Assembly: GCA_050084515.1 (NCBI GenBank)
Contig: CM114273.1
Location: 36,580,001-36,644,000 of the forward strand
Direction of reading: 5' to 3'
DNA length: 64,000 nt
Source: Blasia pusilla
Taxonomy: Eukaryota; Marchantiophyta; Marchantiopsida; Blasiales
In this document: piece after piece, positions 24,001 through 36,802 of the stretch
How positions within the stretch are numbered: the first letter of the stretch is position 1
Layout of the letters: every line of letters begins with the position of its first letter
Made by a program: the position numbers and the translations under genes
Notes under the pieces: generated by a model
Databases searched by the model: none
Told to the model about the DNA's origin: nothing
Seen by the model: only the letters and a program-made list of their open reading frames with translations

Positions 24001-25241
24001 CCTCATACCTCATCTACACGGAATAGACAAAGTCTAGACACAGAGTAACCGAACTTAGACGGTGTTCGACATATTTTCCGCTCAACTCGGAAGAACAATC
24101 AGATCAAGATCCGGCCAAGGTCGAGGGAGGTTCGAATTTGGAGCTAGGTTATACCTTGCTAACCAGCGGCCTATTTCCCCAATCAATTATTTTCTCTCCC
24201 TAGAATCCCCTTGGCCATGCAACTATGTATCCGGAAGGCTCAGGAAGGAGAGCTTTGCCCCTTTTGAATTTCAGGAGGAAACACCGTTTGCGAGAGGTTG
24301 CACTAATGATGTTAACGTTATCGCCGAATTTTGTGTCTGAGAACACCGTAAACGTATCACCGGGAGAATTTCTCGTACGACCAAAATTCGTTCCTATCAT
24401 CTTGAAAGGATTCAAATTTCCGCCTGACACTGATTAGGCGCGATTTTGCAGGGCTGCGTCACCTCGGCACTGAATTACGCCCTCATGACTTGGTCGAATA
24501 TGATCTTGGGGCCTTCTATGGTTGGACTCTACGTACCGCTACAAGCAGTTGCGGCTGATATTCTCTGTCTTCTATTCATGGGATCTCCCATTTTTTTGGG
24601 AAGGTGACTAGCATTACACTGACCGAATTGATTCTCTGCTTTTCAAATTAAAGGATTCATGGCCAAAATAGGGAAGATACGGTTGACGGATGGGAGACAT
24701 GTTTCGTATGGTGTTGCTTTGCAAATGGCTTGAGTAGGTATTCACATATAAGCATCCTATTGAACTGATTGCATGTCGTAGTTCGGAACCTTGACCGGTA
24801 ATGGTTTTTATGGTGTCACTTCACGTTGGTCCATTCGATAGAACTTGAAATCGATTATTTTAGAAAGTACTTCGTTAGTAGCAACAGTCAAGAAAAACAT
24901 TAACACACTTGCCTTTGGTGCACTGCTTTTGCAGTATTTTAGGTGCCTGTATGATGATAATAGGTATGTACTTAGTCTCCTGGAGCCAACGTCAACCTGA
25001 GCCGATCTCCATGGAGCGGCCGTCATCTTCGGATTCGGCCGCGGACAGCCGTAGCATCACAATATCTGACGACAAGGGATTGGAACAACCTCTGCTCCTG
25101 GGCCAAGAGGTGATTCACGAAACTGTGCATGTTACAAGGATAGATTCGTTCAGTGGCTTTTTATGTTCACCCCGCTTTACATGTTTCTCTTTTCGCTTTC
25201 ATGTTTATCATCGCTTTATATGTTTCTCTCTTTTCAATTGA
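21027..25241 (+). CDS. WAT1-related (nodulin-21/EamA) membrane transporter, 7 exons
   Basis: Exons inferred from GT-AG sites and matching phases: 21027-21211, 21436-21507, 21953-22069, 22685-23009, 23797-23952, 24452-24603 and 24935-25241. The product starts [20 protein letters not shown]. It has the WAT1 pattern of two EamA halves with about ten membrane spans: the first-span GxxxxVxKxALSDG region, the [13 protein letters not shown] segment in exon 3, the [15 protein letters not shown] span in exon 4, and [16 protein letters not shown] in exon 6. Plant WAT1 proteins move auxin, amino acids or other metabolites across the vacuolar or plasma membrane, but the substrate cannot be told here. The hydrophilic Ser- and Asp-rich tail in exon 7 is normal for the family. 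The last 35 residues (Phe-rich, ending FSLFN) are unusual. No internal stops are seen in the spliced frame. Confidence 0.88.
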
Positions 25242-27143
25242 CAACCTCTCGGATAGTAGTCTAAAATCCATGCTAAAACCTTTACGAATTGGTGTTGCAA
25301 AGTGGTGCTTCCCAACTCCGCGACTTCTGCACAAGTCGCAGACTAATGCCTGGTCTAATTTGAGATTGAGTCAATGGCATGACGTCCTGTGGAAGTCACC
25401 AATCGAGCCGGAATCGAAATCCACACCATACCTTTCTATCGTGTAGCCGGTTAATGTTCGAATTGGTTAAACCTTGGATTGAAGAAGATGAGAGGAACTA
25501 ATGGCTGGCGCCCCATGTTATGTGATGATTTCTTCAGTGATCCACTCGACGAAATCCACAATCATGAGGAGCGTTGTATCATATACTCTACAAATCTACT
25601 GGCGTGGAGTTCGCCTGTAAATACTGGTCAAATGAGATGAAGAGCTGAGCCTCTCGACCTCTGCGCATGCAGAGAAAGCCCCCCAGAGAGACCTCCACTG
25701 ACTTCCACTGTCCCGTTTCAAATGAGAATCTACACGACTGCATTTCCAGGTCAAGTTCACTTCCTCGCTAATGGATCTAGGTCAAGATCATCGGTAAAAC
25801 AGAAATCATCCTCTTCATTTGTAACTAGATACGAGAATCTAGATCGGTGCGAATTGCCATATCACTACCGTATCCAGAAGAGACCTTGAAGATGTCAACA
25901 GAATATGAAGGAGTAGGCACCGCGCGTAGACAAGGTCACTTCGAAGTCGTTCTCCGCGTGAACACACTTCGAAGTCCCGAAGCCCGAAATTGGAATTGTC
26001 GAGAACCTTTGAGCTCACTCGACTGTAATTGTCGCGGATTGGGAAGTAGAGTCCGGAATAGTTGAAATTCAGGAAAATGGTAGTCATCTCGGAAATCTCC
26101 GGCGAATTCAGAAAGTCTTAACCATAACAGGTCTTCGCGGCCCAACGAGCAATACACGTACAATTCAAGCTCCATCTGGACTTCACCCTGACGCGGATTA
26201 ACGAAGCTCCCATGTGAGTAAACAAGGCTGTCGTGAATAGAGGACGTATTTGGCATACTCCAGGAGAATCTCAGGTTATGACGTTTGATTAGGGTAGAAA
26301 TCCATTTTATAAAAGAGATATGAAAATTCACATTCCATTGAACATGGCTTCCTGAGTTGCATACATGGGGCAAGAAAACATTAGTTCGTAACATAAATTA
26401 TCTTGAAATGATAATAGGTCCCGTGCACGCGACCAATGATCATTTTAAGATAAGACATATTTTATTTTGACCATATTTAATGATATTGTGGAAGACATTT
26501 TATGGTCTTCCCAGAATGGACCTTTATTAATAATCCAAGTTTCAACGTCACTCTCCATTCCGATCTCTATATCACCCCAACTAAGTGAAAAAAACTGCAT
26601 TATATCTGAAGAATTCATTACATTCTTCCGAAGTGATCATCTTCAAAATTAATGGTGAGGAAATATCGTCCTTACATCAAAATTCTAACCCATCACATTG
26701 CATAATTGGTACGCCTCACCAGATGCATCACTCGTCAGCGAGCCATTTCTCGTCTTGCTTGTTGAAAAGTCTATTATTCTAGAGGCCGTTCTCCCCATCT
26801 TAGAGGAATTCGCAAGGCTCCATTGCTTGCGGTTTAGAGTACATTCACATCAGCCTTTTCGTTGCCCTTGTCCCTAGATCTCCACGCGGCTTCGCTGCGT
26901 GGCTTGCTGTGTGGGCCAGATCCACCTGCTCGTCCGCCATGCTCCCCGCATCCTCACTCTTAGAAGCTCCCACTATCATGGGATGGAGGTTTGGTAATTT
27001 CCGACACTTTCTCCAACCCTAGATGTTGCTAGTTCTGTCCAGCTTTTGAATTCCAGAACCACCTCTCAGAAGTGGCATGGCCGCGAGTTCGCAAGTTGCG
27101 AACTGCTGAAGGTGAGGGGGGCCCTGTCTGCTCAATAATTCCT
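25242..27143. other. Intergenic between convergent genes
   Basis: Should contain the 3' UTRs of the WAT1 gene (plus) and the aminoacylase gene (minus). Several open frames of 70-150 codons exist on both strands at 25.8-26.4 kb but none resembles a family I know. 26.4-26.7 kb is AT-rich. Confidence 0.5.
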
Positions 27144-30100
27144 TCACAAGGAAGACTCATCATCTAGTGCTGTTTGCATCATCTTGCATATTTCTTGAGC
27201 AGTGTCTGTTCGGTGGGCTATACCCGTGTCCTGTTTGGCTCCCGTGAAGTCTTTTATAATCTCTTCGTATACTTTGATGCCTTTGAGATATTCTTTCACA
27301 TTCAGAAACTGGCAATCAAAAGAAACGGAAGAAGTCAGAGGGAATGGCACAGAAATTCCAATGATATGCTTAACAGTCCTGTCGATTCCTGATATCCAGT
27401 TGCAGAACACATTGTACAGCTTTCGCAAGGGATAGTAGCATTTCAATCTTCCTATATGAAGAGGAGACTTATCCAAGTTGAAAAATTTAATGCACATTTT
27501 AGATGAGGAACTGGACGAACTACTTTAGTTCAATGCCATGAGCAATGCAGCCCTAGTATGCCCCTGTTGGCACTCAGCTCCATAAGTACCCCTTGTTTCT
27601 TTCTTCATGAGCTTTACCCATCCTCACGTTATTTCTCGATGCTTTTCCTCATCCTTAAGTACATATCTTGTCTCTCCCCAATCCCTTCCTAACATCAAAG
27701 GCTGGTGCCTAGATTAACAGCTGATGTCCACCTTCGAGCCTATTTTTCCTGGAAAAGAAGAAGAGGAAACAAAAAGAGACGGGATAGAGACTCAGGCAAA
27801 TGCATGCCTTCTGAAGAGACCGAGACTAGATGTGGAACATCAATTGCAAGGAAGTTAATCAGAAAACACCACTTTATCTGTGCAATTCGCATGTTGGTGT
27901 CTCAGTAACTGTGGTCCTTCACTTAGTAGATTAGATTCCAGGAGCAAAGTTTTGCAATGACCAAAGAGAATTGTTGCAGTATTGTTCCAGACACTTTGAT
28001 GGTCTAGAACAAGATCTTGGGAGGAGAGACCTGCAAGAATTTCGATGATATTGATTGAATAGAAACCAGAAGTATGAATTTCTACGTCCTCTATTCTACC
28101 CTTGGTCCCGCTCAGCCCACCCGAGTTAATAACACTGCAAAACTAAGTTTAACATCAGAAACCAGTGACGGGCACTACGAGAGTATTCCTGGCGATGGCA
28201 GACCGCATTCAGGACTATTTTAAAACATGGGGTTCATCTATCAGATAGTGTGGCAAGAAAATTTTAATAAGAAAGATTTCACTAAATTCATGACCTCACG
28301 AACTTTACAATTTCCTGCCTGTCCAAAGGGTTGCAATGACAACTGATAATGGTGCAGGAAATCCAGAATCTTGACATGAACAGAGAGATGTACAACGATC
28401 TCCGTGTATATTCAATGTGACCCCAAGGGTTTGCTAGCAGGATGCCTTCGTGTCCATAACTATGGGCAATCACTTGCAATTAACGTTGAGCCATATTTCA
28501 TACACCTAACCCATGGTCCAAGCCGGTTAGTTTGGTTCATGGCGACGTCAATATTAGATCTCGACTTGGGCATAACTTTCGCTTAAGACTCGGGAGGCTA
28601 TGGTATTTCCAAGAATTTCCTGAAATACTCTACTGTGAATGCTTGGGTAGCAAAAGTATTGCAGATAAAAGATATTGCTACGTTATCCTACGACCTTGAA
28701 GTCTTCTGGCGGGCTTTTCTCTATGTGGTTGAATTTTCGACGAGACTCCCCAGCTCTCATAACTTATATTGCTGTCATTGTTAAGACTTGACAGGGATTG
28801 TCAAAGTCTTACCCGGAATATGGACTTGCTTACAAAGACCTAAACTGCTCTGAAAAGTCGTGTGTAAGATTAACAACAACAAATAAATAAACCCTTCCCT
28901 GGAAATATGCCCCCCAATGAGTTCTGAGTCCCTCTTCTTGCAAAGCATTTTAAAGTGAGGATTATACGGTCAAAAGAGAAAACAATAACTATATTCTTAT
29001 GTTTGTATGACTCACCGCAGACAAACAGAAGAATATAGTTATTCTAAACTTGCACCAACCCAAGACTAAGACGATATCCAACATCTCGTACATAGTCCAC
29101 CATGGCTCCAAAACTTCGTTGAACAGATTTTTCTAGCTTCTTCATATGGAACTTCAACTTGCAATGAAACCCAGAAGGCACTCATATATCATGTTTTTAT
29201 AAAGTCTGTGTTTATGTCCATCCCAAAGACAAACATGCAAGGTCAGATTCCCAACGCCCTCCCCGCCTTCAACATAAACCCGGACTAGGCCAGCCCAGCG
29301 ACCCGCCACCCATAAACTAGCCCACATCAAACCCGCGCCTCGCCCACATAGGCCCGCATCAAAACCGTGCCTTGCCTCACTTGCCCGGGGTCCGCCGCAT
29401 AACCCACACTGGAACGCAGAACCCATATTGGACCTTGCAGTGGGCCAAGCGCACGCCCCGCGCGGGTTTGGGTGACCCTCACACCTGTTGTCAAGTCCCA
29501 AGTGGGCGACTCGGGTGGGGGGCCCGGTTGGGCATCTCTGTCCCATGGACAACCTTGCTGATAGGTTCCTCAAACACCACGACCATTTTCCTTGGTCCCA
29601 TCCGAATTTTCATGCCGTCCCTTTCCACTCCAGATGCAAGGAAGTAAAGAATTCCTTCCACCCAATACATCTTACTTCGCCACTGGGCAGTGGTGAGTTT
29701 TCTTAGTGCTTCACTGCTATATTGGTTTGTTATCCCTCTTTGAAACCTTACTGTATGCACTTTCGTTTACCTTACTTGTCTCTCTTCGAAAGTGAACCCC
29801 CATGAATGTGCAAATACGGGAGGTCTCATTCTACTGGGAGATATTTTTGGAAGGCAGAGTCTAGTTACTAACCTCATTGTGATCATGCATCAAACTGGGC
29901 GTATTGGCCATCGGTGAGAATCCAAATGCCGGTATGCCCTTATATCGAGCATATCGAGCATCTGTGACACCAGTGCGAATTTCTGGGCTTCGAAGTTTTC
30001 CTCCTGCCCTTGTCACGGCCTCCCTCAATAGCATCCACCAAGAATTTGAATCATCGATCGCAGTAACAGCAGGCTCTCCAAAATTATTTCGTGCTTGTTG

Positions 30101-32138
30101 CTTCAAAATGAACTGAGAAATTGCAAACCACCCAGAGTAATTCATAAGCTTCAAGTAGTCAAAATCGCGAAAAGAGAGCTCAGGAACCAGCTACAGTTTG
30201 TGATAAATACCCAGAGTCCATGGATTCCATCGCCACAAGAGAAGAAAATCCCCTGATCGGATTAGCCACCCATAATTTTTTGAAACCTAAGAAACAACCA
30301 TCCATTTCAACTTAGCAACAAAGTCAGGAACTTACTTGGTATGTGAGATTGCTACTGGCAGGTGCCCACTCTTCTACGAGAATCCTCTCCATAGCCTCTG
30401 CGTCAGCTTCTGGTGGCAACCGCATATCAAATCCTGCTTCCGCCTCTGACGGCTGCAAGTTCATAACGAAGCCCTGAATACCCCACAGAGCAAAACCGTA
30501 GCGGAGAGAATGAGCATTTGATACAAGTCAAGGAATCCGTAAACTAAAGAAACTTGCGAGTTTCAAAGCAAGCACCCAAGATGTGGCAGAGGAAAAATAA
30601 GTGAAAGACGGACTAAGTTTCGTATCCTCGAAATCCTCCGAAGGCCCGATATGAATAATGAGAGAACGAGCGGGAGAAACAAAACCTATGCAAGGCATAT
30701 AATCCAAAGGCAGTGAGAGTATTTGCAGCATAAGCCTAATATCGTTGAATACAATATCGAAGCATGAATTGTATCGATCTCTTTGTCACCTCACTACATA
30801 AATCGCCAAGTAACAGCGTCCAGACGGGCAAAATGTCCCTGGCTTCAAAATAAATAACGAACAGCTGATCTCAGGTTACGACGAAGAGAAAGTAGGAGAA
30901 TTTGATTTCCAGTCCAGAGGAAGCCTACCTGACCTATGCATAGGACATATGACTTGGAATTTTTTCCGAATTCTTGAGCATAGTCAAGTACTCTCTCCCG
31001 AACATGGATCCATGCGGTTTGAGACCCACTCTCAACCCCAGTGTCCTAAGAGAGAGACCGCAAGATTACGGGACCACTTTACCAAAGAGTTCTCTCTTGG
31101 GACCAAAACAGAGGCCCAGCAAATTCAATGTTTCCTCGAGACGAAACATACAGGGTGTATGCGAGTTTCTCCAATTCAAAGAGTTCTGATCTCCGCCAAC
31201 CGGCAGTAGCAAGAAAAAATTAAAACTGTCCATCCATGGGGAGAAATGGGTAGCGCAAGAATTGAGTCTGAGGGAAGCACCCTGGGCGTGGCAGTGCCAG
31301 CTTTCAGATAAACGTTGTTGATGGACACCACCTCTCCTTCTTCTTCCACGAGCCCGTTCTTTATCATCTCCATCTGAGTCTCTCTAAATCTTCCTATCCG
31401 CTGCAGAGCTTCCTGCAGATTCTCTGATGCCATCCCATCGAACAGCCTAGACCCATGCCTCGGATCGCCAGTGGCTTTGATGAAGAATGACCACACTATT
31501 TTCTCTCTGTTGAACACGCGGTAATCATCCCCGCTGGATGCAACTCCTTCATCCAGCACAACCGCGACGTCGAGCTCCTCGAAGTCATGGGAATCCATGA
31601 ACGCCTTCGCCCCGTCTTCCCCTCCGATCTCTTCATCTGGAACATAGGAAAAGTGAATTGTGCGCTGGGGCTCAAACCCAGCTGCCATGAGATTGCGGGT
31701 GGCCTCCAAGTACTGCATACCCACACTCTTGGTGTCCTGAGAACCTCTGGCGAAGATGTTTCCACTGCCGTCGAGATGAGCAGAGAAAGGATGGTACGTC
31801 CACTTCGATGCCTCGGCAGGAGCCACGTCCGTGTGCGAATTCAACAGAACAGAGGACAGTTGGGGCTCCGACCCGACCCAAGTCATGAGAACCAGATGTT
31901 TCCCCTGAGCGAATTCTAATATTTTGCTGTCAATCCCAATGGACTGCGCCTGTTGGATCAGAAATTTGGTCACCGGCAAGTAGTCCGGGCACGGATGGGC
32001 TGTTTCGATTCTAAGGTACTCTCGCAATCTCGCCACGGCTGGCTCCAGATCTTCGGAAACGAAAGCTGAAGCTGTTCTGGTTAGGCTCAACCATGCTATT
32101 ACAACGACCACAAACGCTTGAATACGGGCCCCTGTCAT
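27144..32138 (-). CDS. Aminoacylase-1-like N-acyl-amino-acid amidohydrolase (M20 metallopeptidase family)
   Basis: Four exons on the minus strand, all phase 0 with GT-AG borders: 31281-32138, 30336-30473, 29873-30112 and 27144-27308, giving 466 residues. ATG at 32138 starts an N-terminal hydrophobic signal sequence (AFVVVVIAWLSLTRTASA), so the protein probably enters the secretory pathway. M20 zinc-site motifs are present: LLNSHTDVAP (metal His and Asp), ARGSQDTKSVGMQYLEA (bridging Asp) and PDEEIGGEDGA (catalytic Glu pair). Exon 2 gives GFVMNLQPSEAEAGFDMRLP, exon 3 FGFSPMANTP and HDHNE (C-terminal metal His), and exon 4 EYLKGIKVYEEII. The enzyme family removes acyl groups from N-acyl amino acids. 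The final intron is about 2.56 kb, much longer than the others. No defect is seen. Confidence 0.93.
28984..29043. repeat. Short inverted repeat (hairpin) inside an intron
   Basis: AATAACTATATTCTT at 28984-28998 is exactly complementary to AAGAATATAGTTATT at 29029-29043. GTTTGT and ACAAAC extend the pairing inward, leaving a short loop around GACTCACCGC. It lies in the long last intron of the aminoacylase gene. It may be a very small foldback element or an RNA hairpin. No function is shown. Confidence 0.8.
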
Positions 32139-32344
32139 CGATCCTGAGCCCAACTCTCCGAGGCAAAGCGAAAAGGAACCCTCCGACTAAAAACGAGTTT
32201 GCGTTTACACAACACGACGCGAATGAGACCTTCTGCATTTGTTGCTCCGCTCAAACCGCACCACCTCGAGCCTCTCTTGCGAATCTCTGCGACAATTCCC
32301 CGCGCTACTCACCCACTGCTGCAAACGATTCGACCCTGAACTCC

Positions 32345-32380
32345 GCGTATATATGTATATATAATATAATATTTTTTTCC
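32345..32380 (-). promoter_or_regulatory. TATA-rich stretch upstream of the aminoacylase gene
   Basis: A run of alternating T and A (TATATATGTATATATAATAT) about 210 bp upstream of the start codon at 32138. Position and sequence fit a TATA-type core promoter for the minus-strand gene, but no experimental or conserved start site is known. Confidence 0.35.
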
Positions 32381-35300
32381 CCGACCCGAGGAATCCTAAG
32401 GGCCCTTGAGCCTCTGTTGCTCGCTCACACTGCAGCTCATCGAGGTTTTCTTGCGAATCTCTCTACCAAAATCCCTCGCGTTAGTCTCCAGCCACTGCAA
32501 ACAATTGTGAGAGTTCTCCCTACGACGCTCCCGTTATTCAGGTCTTCAGGTTTCCCCAGTGCATGCAAACAAATGATGGCCATCCCGAGCCCGGCATTCG
32601 TGCCGCATTCACGACCCAGGGAATCCCGATGACTTCACAGTCACCCGAAGTTTCCATCCAAGTTTATATTCTCCCGAAGGGGTCCTCCGGAGTCCGGACA
32701 GGATGCGGTGTCCGAATCGGATGGATAGAACGCTACATAAGACGTGACGCGGAAGGGAATCCTTCGGTTCGTTGCGGGCCCCGCGCCGCTCAATCCAGCG
32801 ATCCGGAGAGAGGAGGCCGCTCCGAATAGTCCGGAAGCTCCATCCGCTGGTCCCACTTTCTGGAGGTGGATTCTGCATGTTTCGACGTGTTCCAGCCGCG
32901 GGCGTTTGCGACTGCCTGTTGCCACAATATGGGCAGCACGTGCCATGTGCGTGACTCGTCTTCTTGCATAAATTATAATTCTTTTGAAACATTTCTTTTT
33001 TCCAAGTTGTGCGTGACTCCTCTTGTTGCATAAATTATAAAGTTTTTCCCCTAGAATGGAAAATGGAAAACATTTCTTTGTTCCAAGTTAGTTGGGTGGA
33101 TTAGTTGTTGAAGCCGAGAGGTGTTTGTATCTCAAGAAAGCACTCTCACACGTGCACTGACCTGCACGTGTGGGCCAAGAGGTAATTTAAATGAACTCGT
33201 GGGTAAAAGTGATTAATTATTTAACAACTAATCCGGGAAATCAATTTTGTGTGATCTCAAATCAAAAAGCCTATTAGTTTTTTTCTAAATTACTTCTTAA
33301 AATAATATTTAATTTTCAAATGTATATTGTTGTTATTAGAGGAGTGATTTTCAAATGGCGACATCGGAGGGATCATCATGTGTCTTTCGGACCGAGAATG
33401 TACAACACGTATGGGCATTCGGGTAGGGGGGCATTCAGGTAGCGTAACGGGGCATTTGGGGTTACAAGATCGTGGAGTGGAGTGGACCTTGTCCTTCACA
33501 AGTCCTAACTAGTAGACTCATAAATCAGTTTAGTGTAAAGTTGCCTACTATGACAAATTTGTGGAGATTTTAAACCCCTAAATGACCCCAATATCTGTCT
33601 AGGGGGATCCTCGGGACCCCCTAATTTGATTGCCCTTGATATCCACTCTAAATTATCAAAGACCCATGTCAAAATGTTCTTGACTAAAGATATCACATGT
33701 CAATAAAATCATCTGAATATGTACACAAGGGCACTATCCAAAAATCATAAACTTTACTATAAACATATCATTATACCCATACAAGTTTCAACAAATTTAT
33801 AAGGAATCTTCTTTTCTATGGAAACATCAATCTTTTTTTGGATTTAAGTTTATTTTTCTGAAACACTAATGTAATGCTCCTATTATGCACGGATGAAAAT
33901 CACCCATGAAAAATGCATCTCGTTCATTAATTTAAATTCAGCTATGTTAATTCAACTCTTTGTTACACATGTAATATCCGGAGGAGGCCAAAATATATAT
34001 GTGACATCACTCAAGGAAAAGGTCTTCAATCCCCAACCTCTTTTACTTGTTAATTATGTAGGTTCACAGATTTAAGATTTCAATTTCAACGTTGTACAAT
34101 AGTGAATTAAAGGGTTAATACATGTTAGTAAAGAGTAATGTATCCGAATTGGGGCGTCCGTGGTTACATGCATGTTAATATTACTATGCATTTTTAATCG
34201 CATTTATCACGTGCTTATATACTACTGCACAAAATGTCTATTTTTTTTACCCACATTAGGAATGTCCTTCCTCTTCCTTCTAGGGAATGGTAAATGTACA
34301 CTCCTTGAAAAGTCATGTAACCTTCTTTCTTTGGAGAAGGTTTCATAATTGAAGGATAGGGAAACTTTTCTTTTCTTTTCTTATCCTTAGACACGTTTTA
34401 TATAGTATTATCTTTTTCTACATTTACCTTAGGGGTAATTTATTTTTACATGAAAATTCCCACCAGATGTCCATTTAAAACATTTACCATATAAAAAAAT
34501 TCCCAAACAAATTGCCCCGATCCCATCAATGCTCAAATGTAGCAATACAACCGTTAGTTAAAGTCCAAAAACCTAATTCAACCAAGAATGGCAAAATTCG
34601 AAGAGAATTCACATCCCTTATGGATTAGACTCATAAAAGGCTCCAACTTGCCTCCACTTTGGTGGCTCCACTTTGGAAGTCATTACCACTAGACTCGAGA
34701 TACCTTTGGAACGAATAAAAACTGTTGAAACCTTAAGATAATTCCTACACACCAAAGACGTGCCAACACATCTCTTAAACTAAATCCAAATCATCACAAG
34801 GATCATTTCAGCTAAGGATAGATACATTGTGAATAAATCTGAGGATAACTCCTTCCCGTGCTTTTGAAATGTTTGTTGGCAAGAAGGGGCCAAATTTTCG
34901 AGATGTCCGCACAGGAGAGGATCACCAAACCAATTTGGAACTTGAACCTCACCTTAGCAACCTTGAGGAAGAAAAACATCCTTCTTTGTTGTGGGAGAGT
35001 GATCTCTCAACCTATTAGAGATACTCAATGGTATACCACACATTTAGTCTGCTCCGTTTGTATGATTCAAAAAAATATAAATATAAAAAGGAAAAATTTG
35101 ATGTGAGAATTTCCTACTGTCTCATAAAATTTCTATATATTCATACACTGCCGAAAAAATATTTCAGAAATATGGGAAGGAGTTTCCCCAACCCAATTCC
35201 TTCTTGGCATCCCAACCACACCTTTGAGGTGTTTTCGCACAGCCCCATTAACTGCGGATACCATCCCACATTTGACATGTAGGTTCTTGGTCCACCAGTG

Positions 35301-36802
35301 CTTTTGGGCACATAATCATTGCCAATGTAGGTAAACAAAACTCTCATTATCTTCAACTTGCAATCAGTAAAAACCAAAACACCAGCCTCCCCACTACAAT
35401 CCAATCCTCACATGCAACACTTATCGCAGAACCGTTTGAGCGTTGCAACTTTCAGAGCAGATGGAAAGAGAGCGTGCAACTTTTATCATTTCAAGGAAGC
35501 TGATGAATCTCTGCCACCTCCCTTGCTCTAATTTTTTTCTCAAACAATCTGGAGATATACAGGATTTGAAAATACATTAAGTTGCCTTGAAACACTGGGC
35601 CAAGTATCTGCTTCAAGGTCTTGGAAGGTAAACTTCCATGAAAAGCATGTTTGTGGAAACAGAAGGTGAGGGACCACGCCTGCTGATGGGAAGGGACTTT
35701 GAAGCCCTCACCTTGTGGAGTATGATCTTCCGTACACTTCTGGACTAGTTGGGGTGATCAGCAATGGCCGACAACCTGCTGGCAAGTACTCTTACATCCC
35801 CACCCCCCCCAACTTTAGAATTGTAACATGCCTTTAGAGAACTTCTCCAGGATACCATGAAAAGCCATTGCGCTTCGCTACTCTTTGTGTGCCGCTCCAA
35901 GGATTACCAGAACTCCTATCATTCAGATTTAAGTGACAACCTGCAACCTGGTTTCTACAACAGGAGACAGATACCACAGGAACTTTGTAAGATTCAGAGT
36001 ACCTTCCTTTGCACTGAGCTACAGTAATCCGTGCTGTTCAATCTTGTCATCATCTGTGATCACTTTCCTCAGATAGATATTTTACCCCAGGACTGAAGTT
36101 AGAATAGTTAGGATTAAAGACTAGTGGAGGATGGCAAGTTAGCTATAACTACAGATAATATCACCAGATTTTCTGAAAGAGATCACCCCTTCGATGCATT
36201 CTTCTCCCCCAGACCCCCCACCCCACCCAAGACATACATGATACGACTGAAAGTACTGAAACTGGGTCTTATACCCATTCTCCTCACCTTGGCTTAGAAA
36301 ATCCCAGTATTTAACTCATGGTTTAATAATTTCACAAAGAGTGTGCTTGATTTTGAGGCCTCCCTTTGGGCTATGGTGCATACTTGACCATCAGTTTGGT
36401 GTCACGTGACGCGGTTGGCTGAGAGTTCGGGGTGCCATCTGGACCATGCATTAGCAACAAAGAATTCACATCAAACCAGCCCAACTTATTTGCTGACAAT
36501 TGAGATTTGCACATCTTGCTCACCTGTACTTGAAGATTTCCATCAGCTATTGCAGTCGCACATCCTCTTCACATAGTGAGCTTTCCAGTAAAGCCTCCTG
36601 CGTCTGTCAACTGCAAGCACACCTACATCTAGAGACATGACTGCCAAAAGAAACTCTGGCTGCTCTCCTCCACTCTGTCCCTTTCCCCTGGAGAATCAAG
36701 GACTTCTCATTTGCTTGGACCAACGTCTCCACCGCTGAGATAACAGACACCTCATCTCAACTATTAGGTGGTCTCAGGGCCATTAAACACAAGAAGAATG
36801 TG
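32381..36802. other. Intergenic, no gene supported
   Basis: 32.4-32.9 kb is GC-richer with several overlapping short frames on both strands, none recognised. 33.2-35.2 kb is AT-rich and contains no coding signal. 35.5-36.8 kb has mixed composition and should include the 3' UTR of the PPR gene. Confidence 0.5.
32947..33095. repeat. Direct repeat of about 60-70 bp
   Basis: GTGCGTGACTC followed by CTTGCATAAATTATAA and a Cys-codon-like ACATTTCTTT segment ending TTCCAAGTT occurs at about 32947-33008 and again at about 33010-33090, with an insertion in the second copy. Confidence 0.75.

Noticed and set aside
29154-29573. 139-codon minus-strand frame in the aminoacylase intron
   Set aside because: GC-rich intronic sequence with overlapping frames on both strands and no recognised domain or splice link.
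30190-30300. Extra aminoacylase exon between exons 2 and 3
   Set aside because: Exon 2 and exon 3 join in phase and the protein reads continuously (LTYQ to FILKQQ). The stretch between adds no family-like residues.
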